Source of the DNA: Maricaulis sp947259345
GTDB taxonomy: Bacteria; Pseudomonadota; Alphaproteobacteria; Caulobacterales; Maricaulaceae
DNA: 64,000 nucleotides
Direction of reading: 5' to 3'
Assembly (NCBI GenBank): GCA_965217205.1
Contig: OZ244254.1
Span: forward strand, 1,798,001-1,862,000
Every line of letters starts with the position of its first letter. Within the stretch, counting starts at the first letter, position 1. The position numbers were made by a program, and so were the translations under genes. This document shows positions 43,591 to 52,057 of this stretch, piece after piece. A model generated the notes under the pieces. It did not search any database. It was not told where the DNA came from and was given only the letters and a program-made list of their open reading frames with translations.

Positions 43591-43956
43591 TCAGGCCTTC
43601 TGGTCGAGCAGACCGGCCGTACGTGTGCGCAGGTATTCCATGAGGTCGGCATGCTTCTCCGGTGGCCAGCGCCGGACCGTCTCGCCGGTATCCTGATCAA
43701 CCATCAGATAGATATAGTCGCCGGACGTATCGTCCTGGAGGATCTTCAGGCGGGAATTGCCAAGTGACTCTGCTGCCAGGCGCTCGATATCCGCGGCGCT
43801 CTCGTTCGGACGATTGCCGGTCTGCGCGCTGCGATCGCTGCCCTGAACAGGCTCGACCCGCCGCACGGATTCGCGTGGGCGGTCGGATGAGATGTCTCTG
43901 TTCTCGTTGATGGGTGCCACGGGAACAGATCCAGGATTGAACCCCGTTTCTGCCAT
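43591..43956 (-). CDS. flaG: FlaG family protein
   Basis: This 121-residue protein has a disordered polar N-terminus and a C-terminal FlaG domain: LKILQDDTSGDYIYLMVDQDTGETVRRWPPEKHADLMEYLR. FlaG proteins influence filament length in other bacteria. It lies about 100 bases after flagellin 2, across a strong hairpin, and is probably read from the flagellin 2 promoter. Confidence 0.85.
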   Translation of the reverse strand: MAETGFNPGSVPVAPINENRDISSDRPRESVRRVEPVQGSDRSAQTGNRPNESAADIERLAAESLGNSRLKILQDDTSGDYIYLMVDQDTGETVRRWPPEKHADLMEYLRTRTAGLLDQKA

Positions 43957-44019
43957 TTTCCTACTCGCTGACGCGGAGGCATCAGCGCCTCACTCAATCT
44001 TCGCGTCAACCGCGGAGGC

Positions 44020-44046
44020 GGGTAGCGGAGCGAGGCTCCGCTACCC
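44020..44046 (-). repeat. Perfect 12-bp stem hairpin between flagellin 2 and flaG
   Basis: GGGTAGCGGAGC and its exact complement are separated by three bases. There is no T-run, so it is more likely a partial terminator or an mRNA 3'-end stabiliser that lowers flaG relative to flagellin. Confidence 0.6.
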
Positions 44047-44055
44047 AATCCGTGA

Positions 44056-44880
44056 TTAACGGAAGTATCCCAGGATCGTGCTGGGTGCCGAGTTGGCGAT
44101 CGACAGGGCCTGAACGCCAAGCTGCTGCTTGACCTGCAGGGACTGAAGACGCGCACTCTCTTTGGCCAGATCCGCATCGACCAGGTTGCCGATACCCTTT
44201 TCCAGGGCGTCAGACAGCTTGCCAACGAAACCCTTGTGGATCTCGAGCGACTTGGACGCGGTGCCGAGCTTGGCCAGCGATGCGTTCAAATTGTCGAGCG
44301 AGGTTTCGATCGTGGTGACGAGCGTGGAAGCATCGCCAGCCGAAGCGAAGGAAGCCGCTGCGGCGACGGTCACGGTACCACCGGCCAGAGAGAAGTTCTG
44401 GTCAGAAATGGTGATCGTGTTGGAACCGTCAGCATTGGCGAGAGCCGAGATCGACGTCACGGAACCATTGATCAGGTTCGTACCGTTGAATTCAGCATTG
44501 TCGACGATGGTCGTGATCTGGTCGCGCAGAGCCTTGAAATCTTCGTTCAGGGCGGTGCGGGATGCCGTATCGAGCGACGAGTCAGAAGCGGCCAGGGCCT
44601 TTTCTTTCATCTCGACCAGGATGTCGGAGATGGCCTCACCAGCAGCAAGAGCGACGTCAGTCGTCGAGCTGGCCAGATCGAGCGAGTTGCCGACAGCGGC
44701 ATAGCCGTTGACGTCAGAACGCATCTTCTGGGCAATCGCGTACACGCCGCCATTGTCTTTGGCAGAAGCGACAGCCAGGCCGGTATTGATGCGGCTCTGA
44801 ACCTGCTCGATGTCACGATTGGTCTGATTGAGGTTCTGCAGCGCAACCATGGCGCCGGAATTCGTGTTGATAGTAGCCAT
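44056..44880 (-). CDS. Flagellin 2
   Basis: This is a 274-residue flagellin (MATINTNSGAMVALQNLNQT). It has conserved terminal helices and a short, Ser/Thr/Ala-rich middle (NGSVTSISALANADGSNTIT). Several Ser/Thr here could carry nonulosonate O-glycans made by the nearby Pse genes. Long stretches are identical to flagellin 3, for example from EISDILVEMKEKALAAS on through the GTVTVAAAASFASAGDAS region. It has a strong sigma-54 promoter and upstream inverted repeats. Confidence 0.95.
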   Translation of the reverse strand: MATINTNSGAMVALQNLNQTNRDIEQVQSRINTGLAVASAKDNGGVYAIAQKMRSDVNGYAAVGNSLDLASSTTDVALAAGEAISDILVEMKEKALAASDSSLDTASRTALNEDFKALRDQITTIVDNAEFNGTNLINGSVTSISALANADGSNTITISDQNFSLAGGTVTVAAAASFASAGDASTLVTTIETSLDNLNASLAKLGTASKSLEIHKGFVGKLSDALEKGIGNLVDADLAKESARLQSLQVKQQLGVQALSIANSAPSTILGYFR

Positions 44881-44952
44881 TTCTTGGCCCTTTCCATTCT
44901 GGTGATGTACGGACGTTCTGCCCGCTGGGTCTTCTGACCCTGTCGTGGAAAG

Positions 44953-44968
44953 AGCAAAGCTGGTGCCA
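44953..44968 (-). promoter_or_regulatory. Sigma-54 promoter of flagellin 2
   Basis: On the minus strand TGGCACCAGCTTTGCT matches TGGCAC-N5-TTGCT exactly. It is 73-88 bases before the flagellin 2 start. Confidence 0.88.
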
Positions 44969-45067
44969 GTTCATGCTTGACCCTGAAGGTTAACTCCGAG
45001 TCGCGTGGTTCGCCGGGATGTTTTTGCCGAGTCAAACTTTCCCCGGTAACCTTTTGGTGGGCATTTA

Positions 45068-45115
45068 TTGCCGGTCATCGGGCAAAATTCGCTAGGAAGA
45101 AACTGCCGATCGGCA
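45068..45115 (-). promoter_or_regulatory. ftr/FlbD-like inverted repeats upstream of flagellin 2
   Basis: Two elements lie 100-147 bases upstream of the promoter. One is TTGCC-N8-GGCAA (45068-45085); the other is an exact palindrome TGCCGATCGGCA (45104-45115). The rest of the 350-base gap between flagellins 2 and 3 holds no gene. Confidence 0.6.
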
Positions 45116-45185
45116 AGATTTTATGATTAATATCAGGTTAATGGGCGAATTTGGGCATGACTGTTCGCCAGCGCTGGCGAACCTG

Positions 45186-45222
45186 AAAAAAATGACCGGG
45201 ATCGCCACAAGGGCGATCCCGG
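45186..45222 (-). terminator. Terminator after flagellin 3
   Basis: The perfect 11-bp stem CCGGGATCGCC / GGCGATCCCGG is followed on the minus strand by TCATTTTTTT. Confidence 0.88.
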
Positions 45223-45232
45223 CCGGACGAAC

Positions 45233-46060
45233 TTAGCCGAAGAAGGACAGGATGGTCTGCGGCGCCTGGTTGGCGATGGAGAGCGCCTGGACACCCAGCT
45301 GCTGCTTGACCTGCAGCGACTGGAGCCGTGCGCTTTCCTTGGCCAGGTCGGCGTCGACCAGATTGCCGATCCCCTTCTCCAGCGCGTCGGACAGCTTCGA
45401 CACGAAGTTGCTGTGAACTTCGAGCGACTTTGAAGCTGTACCGAGCTTGGCCAGAGAATTGTTCAGGTTGTCGAGAGACGTTTCGATCGTGGTGACAAGT
45501 GTGGAAGCGTCACCAGCCGAAGCGAAGGAAGCCGCTGCAGCGACCGTCACGACACCACCGGCCAGAGAAAAGTTCTGGTCGGAGATCGTGATCGTGTTGG
45601 AGCCATCTGCATTGGCAAGTGCCGTGACCGAAGTAACCGACCCGTTGATCAGGTTGGTACCGTTGAACTCGGCATTCGAGGTGATCGTGGTGATCTGGTC
45701 GCGCAAGGCTTTGAAATCTTCATTCAAGGCCGTGCGGGAGGCTGCATCAAGCGATGCATCAGATGCCGCGAGCGCCTTTTCCTTCATTTCGACGAGAATA
45801 TCGGAAATCGCCTCACCGGCAGCCAGAGCTACATCGGTGACGGAGGTCGCGAGATCCAGGCTTTGCCCGACCACACCATAGCCATTGACCTGGGAGCGCA
45901 TGCGCTGGGCAATAGCGTATACACCGCCATTGTCCTTCGCGCTGGCCACTTCCAGACCGGTATTGATGCGGTTCTGAACCTCGTTCATTTCCATGTTCGT
46001 CTTGTTCAGATTCTGCAGGGCGATCATCGCCCCAGCGTTGGTGTTGACAGAAAGTGCCAT
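45233..46060 (-). CDS. Flagellin 3
   Basis: This 275-residue flagellin starts at ATG 46060 (MALSVNTNAGAMIALQNLNK) after GGAGAGC. It has terminal helices as in the other two (C-terminus QALSIANQAPQTILSFFG). The middle is nearly identical to flagellin 2, with differences clustered in residues 15-70 and at the C-terminal end. It is monocistronic between its own sigma-54 promoter and a strong terminator. Confidence 0.95.
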   Translation of the reverse strand: MALSVNTNAGAMIALQNLNKTNMEMNEVQNRINTGLEVASAKDNGGVYAIAQRMRSQVNGYGVVGQSLDLATSVTDVALAAGEAISDILVEMKEKALAASDASLDAASRTALNEDFKALRDQITTITSNAEFNGTNLINGSVTSVTALANADGSNTITISDQNFSLAGGVVTVAAAASFASAGDASTLVTTIETSLDNLNNSLAKLGTASKSLEVHSNFVSKLSDALEKGIGNLVDADLAKESARLQSLQVKQQLGVQALSIANQAPQTILSFFG

Positions 46061-46133
46061 TTTTTTGCTCTCCATTCTGGATGCATAGGAAGCTGAATTT
46101 TTCAGCCTTGAGCGTTTTGCTCGCAGGGGGCAT

Positions 46134-46149
46134 CGCAAGCCGCGTGCCG
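46134..46149 (-). promoter_or_regulatory. Sigma-54 promoter of flagellin 3
   Basis: On the minus strand, CGGCAC-GCGGC-TTGCG keeps the exact GG-N10-GC spacing. It lies 74-89 bases upstream of the flagellin 3 start. Confidence 0.75.
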
Positions 46150-46193
46150 CGAACGCCCCGTATTAAATTCAATGTATTCAAGGAATTATGGCA

Positions 46194-46224
46194 TTAAAAA
46201 AGGCACCTTCCTGAGAAGGTGCCT
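46194..46224 (-). terminator. Terminator after flaF
   Basis: The perfect 10-bp stem AGGCACCTTC / GAAGGTGCCT is followed on the minus strand by TTTTTT. It closes the flbT-flaF operon. Confidence 0.88.
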
Positions 46225-46241
46225 GATCCTGCCTGCCTGTT

Positions 46242-46258
46242 ATTGCCGCGTCGGCAAT
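46242..46258 (-). promoter_or_regulatory. ftr/FlbD-like inverted repeat upstream of flagellin 3
   Basis: ATTGCCG-CGT-CGGCAAT is a perfect 7-3-7 inverted repeat, about 93 bases upstream of the flagellin 3 sigma-54 promoter. It is the clearest copy of the element in this window. Confidence 0.6.
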
Positions 46259-46260
46259 TG

Positions 46261-46641
46261 TTACCCGGCGGCCTGCTCCGCGCCCGCACTGGCCTGGGGC
46301 ATAAGCCCCTGCATGACGGTGCGATTGATATCGACGAGATCATCGATCGCCTCGGGATTACGCATCGCGTGGCTGCCATGCTTGGAGACGAAGATCGACA
46401 GGGAGATGATCGCCGCCCGCAGCGATTCCGGCAGCTTGTTATCCTGGCTCGCACAATCGAGCGCGAGATTGCTCCACACACGCCGGTTCCAGTCAATGGC
46501 AGCAGCGCGATCACGCACGGCTTCGATCGGCAGGGTCTTCGCATTCATCAGCGACCGGGTGACCTGCGCAAAGAGCCGGTACTCGGTGGCACGCGGATTT
46601 TCCGCCCGCGCGGCGGTCTTCTGGTATGCTTGAAACGACAT
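46261..46641 (-). CDS. flaF: Flagellin synthesis regulator FlaF
   Basis: FlaF promotes flagellin translation or secretion in Caulobacter, opposing FlbT. The 126-residue protein shows the family pattern QAYQKTAARAENPRATEYRLFAQVTRSLM and FVSKHGSHAMRNPEAIDDLVDINRTVMQGL. Its ATG shares one base with the flbT stop (TGATG), so the two are coupled. Confidence 0.93.
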   Translation of the reverse strand: MSFQAYQKTAARAENPRATEYRLFAQVTRSLMNAKTLPIEAVRDRAAAIDWNRRVWSNLALDCASQDNKLPESLRAAIISLSIFVSKHGSHAMRNPEAIDDLVDINRTVMQGLMPQASAGAEQAAG

Positions 46642-47027
46642 CAGCTCAGCCTCTCGGCTTCATAGGTCATGAGTTTGCGGCAGCCCAGCAGCGCCTTGTA
46701 ATGCTCGCCGGCCATCACATCGCGGCTGACATTCACGCACAGTCCCAGTATTTGGGAATCCGAAACAACGCCCATGAACTCGTTCATCCGAAGGACGAAT
46801 TCGTCGTAGAGCTTGTCGTCATTCTTGTCCGACAGATACATCATCATGATCGGAAAATAGATCCGCTTGACCGGCGTATCGACGTCCTCAGCCTGCAGGA
46901 TATCCTTCTCGCGGAGCACAGAAGCCTTGTTCTGCAGCACAAGATTGGCCCGCCGGTCACCGTTTTCGATAACGGCTCCGTTCAGGACAAACTTCTCGCC
47001 GGGTTTAAGCGAGATTTTGAGCGGCAT
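46641..47027 (-). CDS. flbT: Flagellin translation repressor FlbT
   Basis: FlbT binds the 5' leader of flagellin mRNA and lowers its stability in Caulobacter. I chose ATG 47027 after GGAGGGACCCC. The product has 128 residues and the family start MPLKISLKPGEKFVLNGAVIENGDRR followed by KASVLREKDIL and PVKRIYFPIMMMYL. It is first in flbT-flaF and divergent from the flmG-like gene. Confidence 0.93.
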   Translation of the reverse strand: MPLKISLKPGEKFVLNGAVIENGDRRANLVLQNKASVLREKDILQAEDVDTPVKRIYFPIMMMYLSDKNDDKLYDEFVLRMNEFMGVVSDSQILGLCVNVSRDVMAGEHYKALLGCRKLMTYEAERLS

Positions 47028-47194
47028 GGGGTCCCTCCGGTCCACAATTCGAACGAGCCATGACGCCCGCGCCCTGCAGGGTGGCAATACGGGGTGAAGA
47101 AAAGGTTTCCGCCCCACGCGCCCGCCGTCATTGGATATTAGCGAGTTCTTAAAGCGAATCCCCTGCCTTGGCTCGCAGAATCGAGGCAGGATTG

Positions 47195-48997
47195 ATGACC
47201 ATGCAGGAAGCCACCGCGCTCGACCTTGATGCGGAAATCTCCGCAGAGGCCGAAATCGAGAAGAATGAAACCCGCGACGCCGTACCGCTCAGTGCCCAGG
47301 CGGTCCGCGTGGACGCTCATATCGAGAAAATGCCGGCGGACCGGCGGCGTGTTTTCCAGAAGGTCGCCGCCCTCGCCAAACGGGCGATGAAGACGGCCGC
47401 AGAGGGCGATAATGTTGCCGCCGCGCGCCTTGCCCACAAGGCTTACCTGCTGGCGCCCGACATGGCGCTCACCAATCATGTCCTCGGCCTGATGCTGTAT
47501 AATCTGGGACGCCTCTCTCGCGCCCTCGACTTCTTCGAGACCGCCTGGAAGATCGATCCCAACGACGCTGAAATCTATCAGAAGATGGGTCTGGTCGCCT
47601 GGAAACTGAACATGCTCGATGCGGCGGAGCGATTCTATCGCCTGCAATACCAATTGGCTCCAACTGCCGTCGATGCCGCGATCAATCTGGGTGGCGTGCT
47701 GCGCGATGCGGGCAAATTCGAGGAGGCGATCGAGATCCTGCGCACCGCAATTTATGCGCATCAGGAAAACTATGAGCTCTGGAACTCCATGGGCACGGTG
47801 ATCAATGACAGTGGCGACCCGGTCCAGGCCCGCACCTTCTATGAGGAAGCCCTACGTCTGAAACCGACTTATGGTCGCGCCCACAATAATATGGCCAATA
47901 TTCACGAATTGCTGGGCGAACCAGAGCTCGCCATTCCCCATTTCGACGCCGCCCTCAAGGACCCGGCGGACGCCATGGAAGAAGCGACGATGCAGCATGG
48001 CCGCTCAATGGTGATGCTGGCCGCTGGACGGATCGAGGAAGGCTGGGCCGCCAATGAAAGCCGCCTCAACCCGAACCGGGCCCAGGCGACGCTCTTCACC
48101 CTGAAAACCCCGATGTGGGATGGCACCGATCCCGAACAGCTGCGCGGCAAGACCCTGCTTTTCGTCGGCGAGCAAGGCCTGGGTGACGAAATTCTTTTCA
48201 TGAACACAGTCAAGGACTTACTGGGCGCGGTCGGACCGGACGGCGAGCTGCGCATCGCCTGCGAATACCGCCTCATGCCGCTGGTTCGGCGCTCCTTCCC
48301 GACCGCGGTCGTCGGTCACCACATGTCGGCCAATGTCGAGGGCCGTGATGTCCGGGTTGTGCCAAAGCTCGAAGAGGGCGCGGATTTCTGGACACCGATG
48401 GCAACGCCGTTGCGCGCCTTCCGCAACAGCCTCGAAGCCTTCCCATCCGAGGAAGGCTTCCTGACACCTGATCCGGAGACCCAGGCCGCTTTCCGCAAAC
48501 AGATCGATGGCTTCGGCGCGGGGCTGAAAGTCGGCGTCTTGTGGAAATCGCTGAACATGAATGCGCGCCGCTCGCGTTTCTTTTCCGCCTTCGATGCCTG
48601 GGAGGGTGTGCTAAAGACTCCAGGCGTGGACTTCATCAATCTGCAATACGGTCAGGTGGAAGACGAACTCGCCCTCGCCAAGGAGCGCTTCGGCGTCACC
48701 CTGCACCAACCGAGCGACATCGACCTGAAGATGGATCTAGACAAGGTCGCCGCCTATGCCTCGGCCTGTGACCTGGTGATCGGCCCGATGAATGCGACCT
48801 CCAACCTGGCCGCCGCCTGCGGCGGGAAGGTCTGGTTCATCCATGCTCGCTCCTCGACCTGGACGCTTCTCGGTTCGGACCGCCAGCACTGGTACCCGCA
48901 GACCCGCTCCTATTTCGGGTCCGGCTTCCAGGACTGGGAGAACACCATGGCGCGCGTCGCATCCGACCTGGCCGACCAGGCCAGCAGGCAGGCCTGA
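47195..48997 (+). CDS. flmG: TPR-glycosyltransferase fusion of the FlmG/FlbA type (flagellin glycosyltransferase)
   Basis: This 600-residue cytoplasmic protein starts at ATG 47195 after GAGGCAGG. Residues about 55-250 are TPR repeats (ARLAHKAYLLAPDMALTNHV, ALDFFETAWKIDPNDAEIYQ, AINLGGVLRDAGKFEEAIEI, ARTFYEEALRLKPTYGRAH). Residues about 290-590 form a glycosyltransferase-like domain (GKTLLFVGEQGLGDEILFMN, and near the end DLVIGPMNATSNLAAACGGKVWFIH). Caulobacter FlmG joins TPRs that bind flagellin to a transferase that adds pseudaminic acid. The position beside flbT/flaF and at the head of a pse operon supports the same role. pseG follows after 4 bases. Confidence 0.8.
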   Translation: MTMQEATALDLDAEISAEAEIEKNETRDAVPLSAQAVRVDAHIEKMPADRRRVFQKVAALAKRAMKTAAEGDNVAAARLAHKAYLLAPDMALTNHVLGLMLYNLGRLSRALDFFETAWKIDPNDAEIYQKMGLVAWKLNMLDAAERFYRLQYQLAPTAVDAAINLGGVLRDAGKFEEAIEILRTAIYAHQENYELWNSMGTVINDSGDPVQARTFYEEALRLKPTYGRAHNNMANIHELLGEPELAIPHFDAALKDPADAMEEATMQHGRSMVMLAAGRIEEGWAANESRLNPNRAQATLFTLKTPMWDGTDPEQLRGKTLLFVGEQGLGDEILFMNTVKDLLGAVGPDGELRIACEYRLMPLVRRSFPTAVVGHHMSANVEGRDVRVVPKLEEGADFWTPMATPLRAFRNSLEAFPSEEGFLTPDPETQAAFRKQIDGFGAGLKVGVLWKSLNMNARRSRFFSAFDAWEGVLKTPGVDFINLQYGQVEDELALAKERFGVTLHQPSDIDLKMDLDKVAAYASACDLVIGPMNATSNLAAACGGKVWFIHARSSTWTLLGSDRQHWYPQTRSYFGSGFQDWENTMARVASDLADQASRQA

Positions 48998-49001
48998 CCC
49001 C

Positions 49002-49946
49002 ATGACGGCCCGGCTCGCCCTTCGCGCCGACGGCTCGAACACGATCGGACTGGGTCATGTCATGCGGTGCGGCGCCCTGGCCAATGCGCTGGTGGTCGCA
49101 GGCGCAGCGCCAATTTGGCTCACAACAACCCCGCAATACCTGCCGGCCGATCTCGACCCCGCGGTCGAGATCATCGTGCTGAAGAGCGATGACGCCCTCG
49201 CCGACCATCTCGACGCGCTGGCGATCCGCCATCTGATCGCAGACTGGAAAGTCACCGATGCGGATCGGGTCGCGACGCTCCGGCGACACGGCACTCATGT
49301 CACCCTCATTGGCAATTTCCTGCATGGCGCCATCCCGGATCTGCATATCCGACAGGGTTTCCTGCCCGGCCTGTCCGCCTCCGGCGCGCCCGCGCTCAGC
49401 GGCCCGAAATACCTCCTCCTCGCCCGCAATTATACCAATCTTCCTGCCCGCGAGGTCGGCCCCACTGCGGGGCGGATATTGCTCTCGCTCGGTGGCACGC
49501 ATACCCCGCTCCTCGCCCGCATTCGCGACCTTCTGGCGCGCAGCTTTCCGGCGATGGATGTCGAATGGCGGGGACCGGCCCGCAATGGCCCGGTACCGCC
49601 GCTCAGCGAAGCCTTGCGGTTAGCCGATATCGGCATCCTGGCCGGCGGCACCAGCCTGCATGAAGCCGCCGCGACCGGTCTGCCGACCCTGTGCGTGCCG
49701 ATTGCCTCCAATCAGCTTGATCGAGCGGCACAGTTCGAGAGCGCCGGCTTGGGCCTGTCGCTCAATCCAGACGATCCGGGCTTCGAGCGTCGGTTCGGAA
49801 CTGAATTGTCGGCCCTGATCGCCGATGCCGACCGCCGTCAGACGATGGCCCGCACCGGTCAGGCTTTGGTCGATGGCGGCGGCGCGGGCCGCGTCGCCCG
49901 GCATCTGCTCGGGCTGGCCGCGACGCGTTCAGCGGAATCGCAGTAA
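49002..49946 (+). CDS. pseG: UDP-2,4-diacetamido-2,4,6-trideoxy-beta-L-altropyranose hydrolase (PseG)
   Basis: PseG removes UDP to free the 6-deoxy-AltdiNAc sugar, the substrate of the Pse synthase. The 314-residue protein has the family start LALRADGSNTIGLGHVMRCGALANAL, including the His of the GLGHVMR loop. The C-terminal MurG-like block is LADIGILAGGTSLHEAAATGLPTLCVPIASNQ. The start ATG 49002 lies 4 bases after the flmG-like stop. Confidence 0.9.
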   Translation: MTARLALRADGSNTIGLGHVMRCGALANALVVAGAAPIWLTTTPQYLPADLDPAVEIIVLKSDDALADHLDALAIRHLIADWKVTDADRVATLRRHGTHVTLIGNFLHGAIPDLHIRQGFLPGLSASGAPALSGPKYLLLARNYTNLPAREVGPTAGRILLSLGGTHTPLLARIRDLLARSFPAMDVEWRGPARNGPVPPLSEALRLADIGILAGGTSLHEAAATGLPTLCVPIASNQLDRAAQFESAGLGLSLNPDDPGFERRFGTELSALIADADRRQTMARTGQALVDGGGAGRVARHLLGLAATRSAESQ

Positions 49947-50042
49947 ATCCTTAAGTCTCAACGGGTCCATTGGACCCAAGGCAGAATGGTGATTCGCACC
50001 AACCGACCCGACAAAGCCGAGAATCAAGGACAAGGCAGGCTC

Positions 50043-51017
50043 ATGACCCGCGACCTCCGGACTGAAACCGGCCCGACGACCGGCGATCGCCAGATCTGGC
50101 CGAATTTCCTGGTCATCGGCGCGCCCAAATCCGGCACGACCTCACTCTATCACTATCTCAGCCAGCACCCGGACGTCTTCCTCTCACAGGTCCGCAAGGA
50201 AGGACGTTTCTTTTCCGGGGTCGGCGATGGCTCGGTCTACTGGCCGGCCTTCTATCATTTCGACACCGCGCCGAATGTCAGCGATTACCAGGCCCTGTTC
50301 GCCGAGTATGGTGGCCAGGTGCGCATCGGTGACGTCTCGCCGGACTATTACGCCTACGCCCCGATCGCAGCGCCGCGCGTGATGACCTATTGCGGACCGG
50401 AAACGCGCATCATCGCCATTCTGCGCAATCCCGTGGACCGCACTTATTCCCATTACCTGCAGAATGTCCGCCGCGATGCGGAATTCTACTCCTTCGAGAA
50501 AGCCCTCGCGGATGAGCCGCGCCGCATCGCCGCCAATTGGGGCTTTCAGTGGCTCTACGCCGAGACCGGCCGCTATGCTGATCGTCTGCGCGAATATCGC
50601 GACCGGTTCGACACCATGCTCATCCTGCTTCAAGACGAGCTCGACCAGGATGGGCCGGGCGTTGTGAAGCGCATCTTCGACTTTCTCGAGATCGACAGCG
50701 ATGTCCCCGTCGAAGTGGAGACACGCTATAATACCGGCGGCATACCGCGCTCGAAGATGAGCATTCTCGAGGGCGCGCATGATGATCGCGACGGTGAGAG
50801 TTTCGAGGCTCGGCACGCCGAACTGGTTGCGCCCGTCACCGGTGTTGCCGGCGCGACCAGCGCCGATGGCGTCTACCCACCCATCCAGGACGCCAAGGTC
50901 TCGATCCCGCCGATGGCAGCCGAGACCCGCGCCCGGCTCCAGACGCAATTCGAGCCGGAGATTATCGCCCTGGAAGACCTGCTCGGGCGCTCCCTCGACC
51001 TGTGGCGGCCGGCATGA
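50043..51017 (+). CDS. PAPS-dependent sulfotransferase
   Basis: This 325-residue protein of the sulfotransferase family should move sulfate from PAPS to a carbohydrate hydroxyl. The 5'-phosphosulfate loop reads FLVIGAPKSGTTSLYHYLSQHPDVF (residues about 22-46). The 3'-phosphate motif reads ILRNPVDRTYSHYLQNVRRD. I preferred ATG 50043 (AAGG upstream) to the in-frame ATG 49986. It lies inside the Pse operon and its stop overlaps the next start by four bases, so a flagellin glycan or related surface sugar is the likely acceptor. That is inference. Confidence 0.85.
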   Translation: MTRDLRTETGPTTGDRQIWPNFLVIGAPKSGTTSLYHYLSQHPDVFLSQVRKEGRFFSGVGDGSVYWPAFYHFDTAPNVSDYQALFAEYGGQVRIGDVSPDYYAYAPIAAPRVMTYCGPETRIIAILRNPVDRTYSHYLQNVRRDAEFYSFEKALADEPRRIAANWGFQWLYAETGRYADRLREYRDRFDTMLILLQDELDQDGPGVVKRIFDFLEIDSDVPVEVETRYNTGGIPRSKMSILEGAHDDRDGESFEARHAELVAPVTGVAGATSADGVYPPIQDAKVSIPPMAAETRARLQTQFEPEIIALEDLLGRSLDLWRPA

Positions 51018-52057
51018 GCCTGTCTGAACTCTCCAGGGGCGTACTGGTTACCGGTGTCGGAGCGCCGCCCGGACTGGGCACGCTGCGCTCCTTGCGCCAG
51101 GCCGATCCAGCCCTGCGCCTCGTGGCCGCCGATACGAATGCGCTGGCCGGCGGGCTATACGAGCCGGGCATCGAGCACACCGTCTTGCCCTCGGCGGCCG
51201 ATCCGGAGGCCTACCGCTTTGCGGTAAAAGCCTTCTGCGAACTCCAAGACCTCGACATCATCATCGCCGGATCTGAAGCGGAGATCGCCGCCCTCGCGCC
51301 GGTTGCCCGCGCGTGGAGCGAAGCCGGCCTGCGCGTGCCGGTCGCCGAGCCGGAGGTGATCGCCTTCGGTATCGACAAGGGCTTACTCCTCGAACGAGCC
51401 CGCCGTGTCGGCCTGCCCCATCCGCAGACACTGCAACCGACGTGCGATGCGGACCTCACCGGCTGGGATGGGGGCTTTCCCTGCGTCGTCAAACCGCGCA
51501 CATCGCGTGGCGCGCGCGGTGTCAGTTATCCATCCGACATGGCCGAGCTCCGCGCCGTCTGGACCGAGACTTCGACGGAGCACGGACCTTGCGTCGTCCA
51601 GCAACTCATCCCCGGCGGCGCGGAAACGGTCTATACGATCGGTTCGCTGTGGAACCGCGGCGACCTGATCGTCTCGACCCTGCACCGCAAGCTGCAGACC
51701 AATCCGCCCTCCGGCGGTGTCGCGATCGCCGGCGAGACGGTCGATGACCCCGAGTTGATGGCGGCCGGCCTTGCCGTCCTCCAGGCCTCCGGCCCCTGGC
51801 ATGGCCTTGCCGCCGTCGAGCTGAAACGTCCGACCAAGGACGCCCCGCCCTATCTGCTGGAGATCAATCCACGCATGTGGGGCTTTGGCTATCTGATGAC
51901 CCTGGCCGGCCTTAATATCCCGGCCCTGCTGGTGCGCATGCTGGCCGGCCGCGAGCATCTTGTCGGCCATATCCCGTCAACCTTTCCGCCCTATGCTCCA
52001 ACGCGTATGGTTCGAACCTGGCAGGACATCGAAATCCCGCCAACCGAGGAGACATGA
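51014..52057 (+). CDS. ATP-grasp domain protein
   Basis: This is a 347-residue protein with a Rossmann-like N-terminal domain (VLVTGVGAPPGLGTLRSLR). An ATP-grasp domain follows, with FPCVVKPRTSRGARGV near 155 and the Mg-binding AAVELKRPTKDAPPYLLEINPRMWG near 280. It resembles carbamoyl-phosphate-synthase-like ligases found in nonulosonate and capsule clusters. These form an amide or similar bond, so it may add an acyl or amino-acid group to the sugar. The start and stop each overlap the neighbours by four bases (ATGA). The specific substrate is unknown. Confidence 0.75.
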   Translation: MSLSELSRGVLVTGVGAPPGLGTLRSLRQADPALRLVAADTNALAGGLYEPGIEHTVLPSAADPEAYRFAVKAFCELQDLDIIIAGSEAEIAALAPVARAWSEAGLRVPVAEPEVIAFGIDKGLLLERARRVGLPHPQTLQPTCDADLTGWDGGFPCVVKPRTSRGARGVSYPSDMAELRAVWTETSTEHGPCVVQQLIPGGAETVYTIGSLWNRGDLIVSTLHRKLQTNPPSGGVAIAGETVDDPELMAAGLAVLQASGPWHGLAAVELKRPTKDAPPYLLEINPRMWGFGYLMTLAGLNIPALLVRMLAGREHLVGHIPSTFPPYAPTRMVRTWQDIEIPPTEET

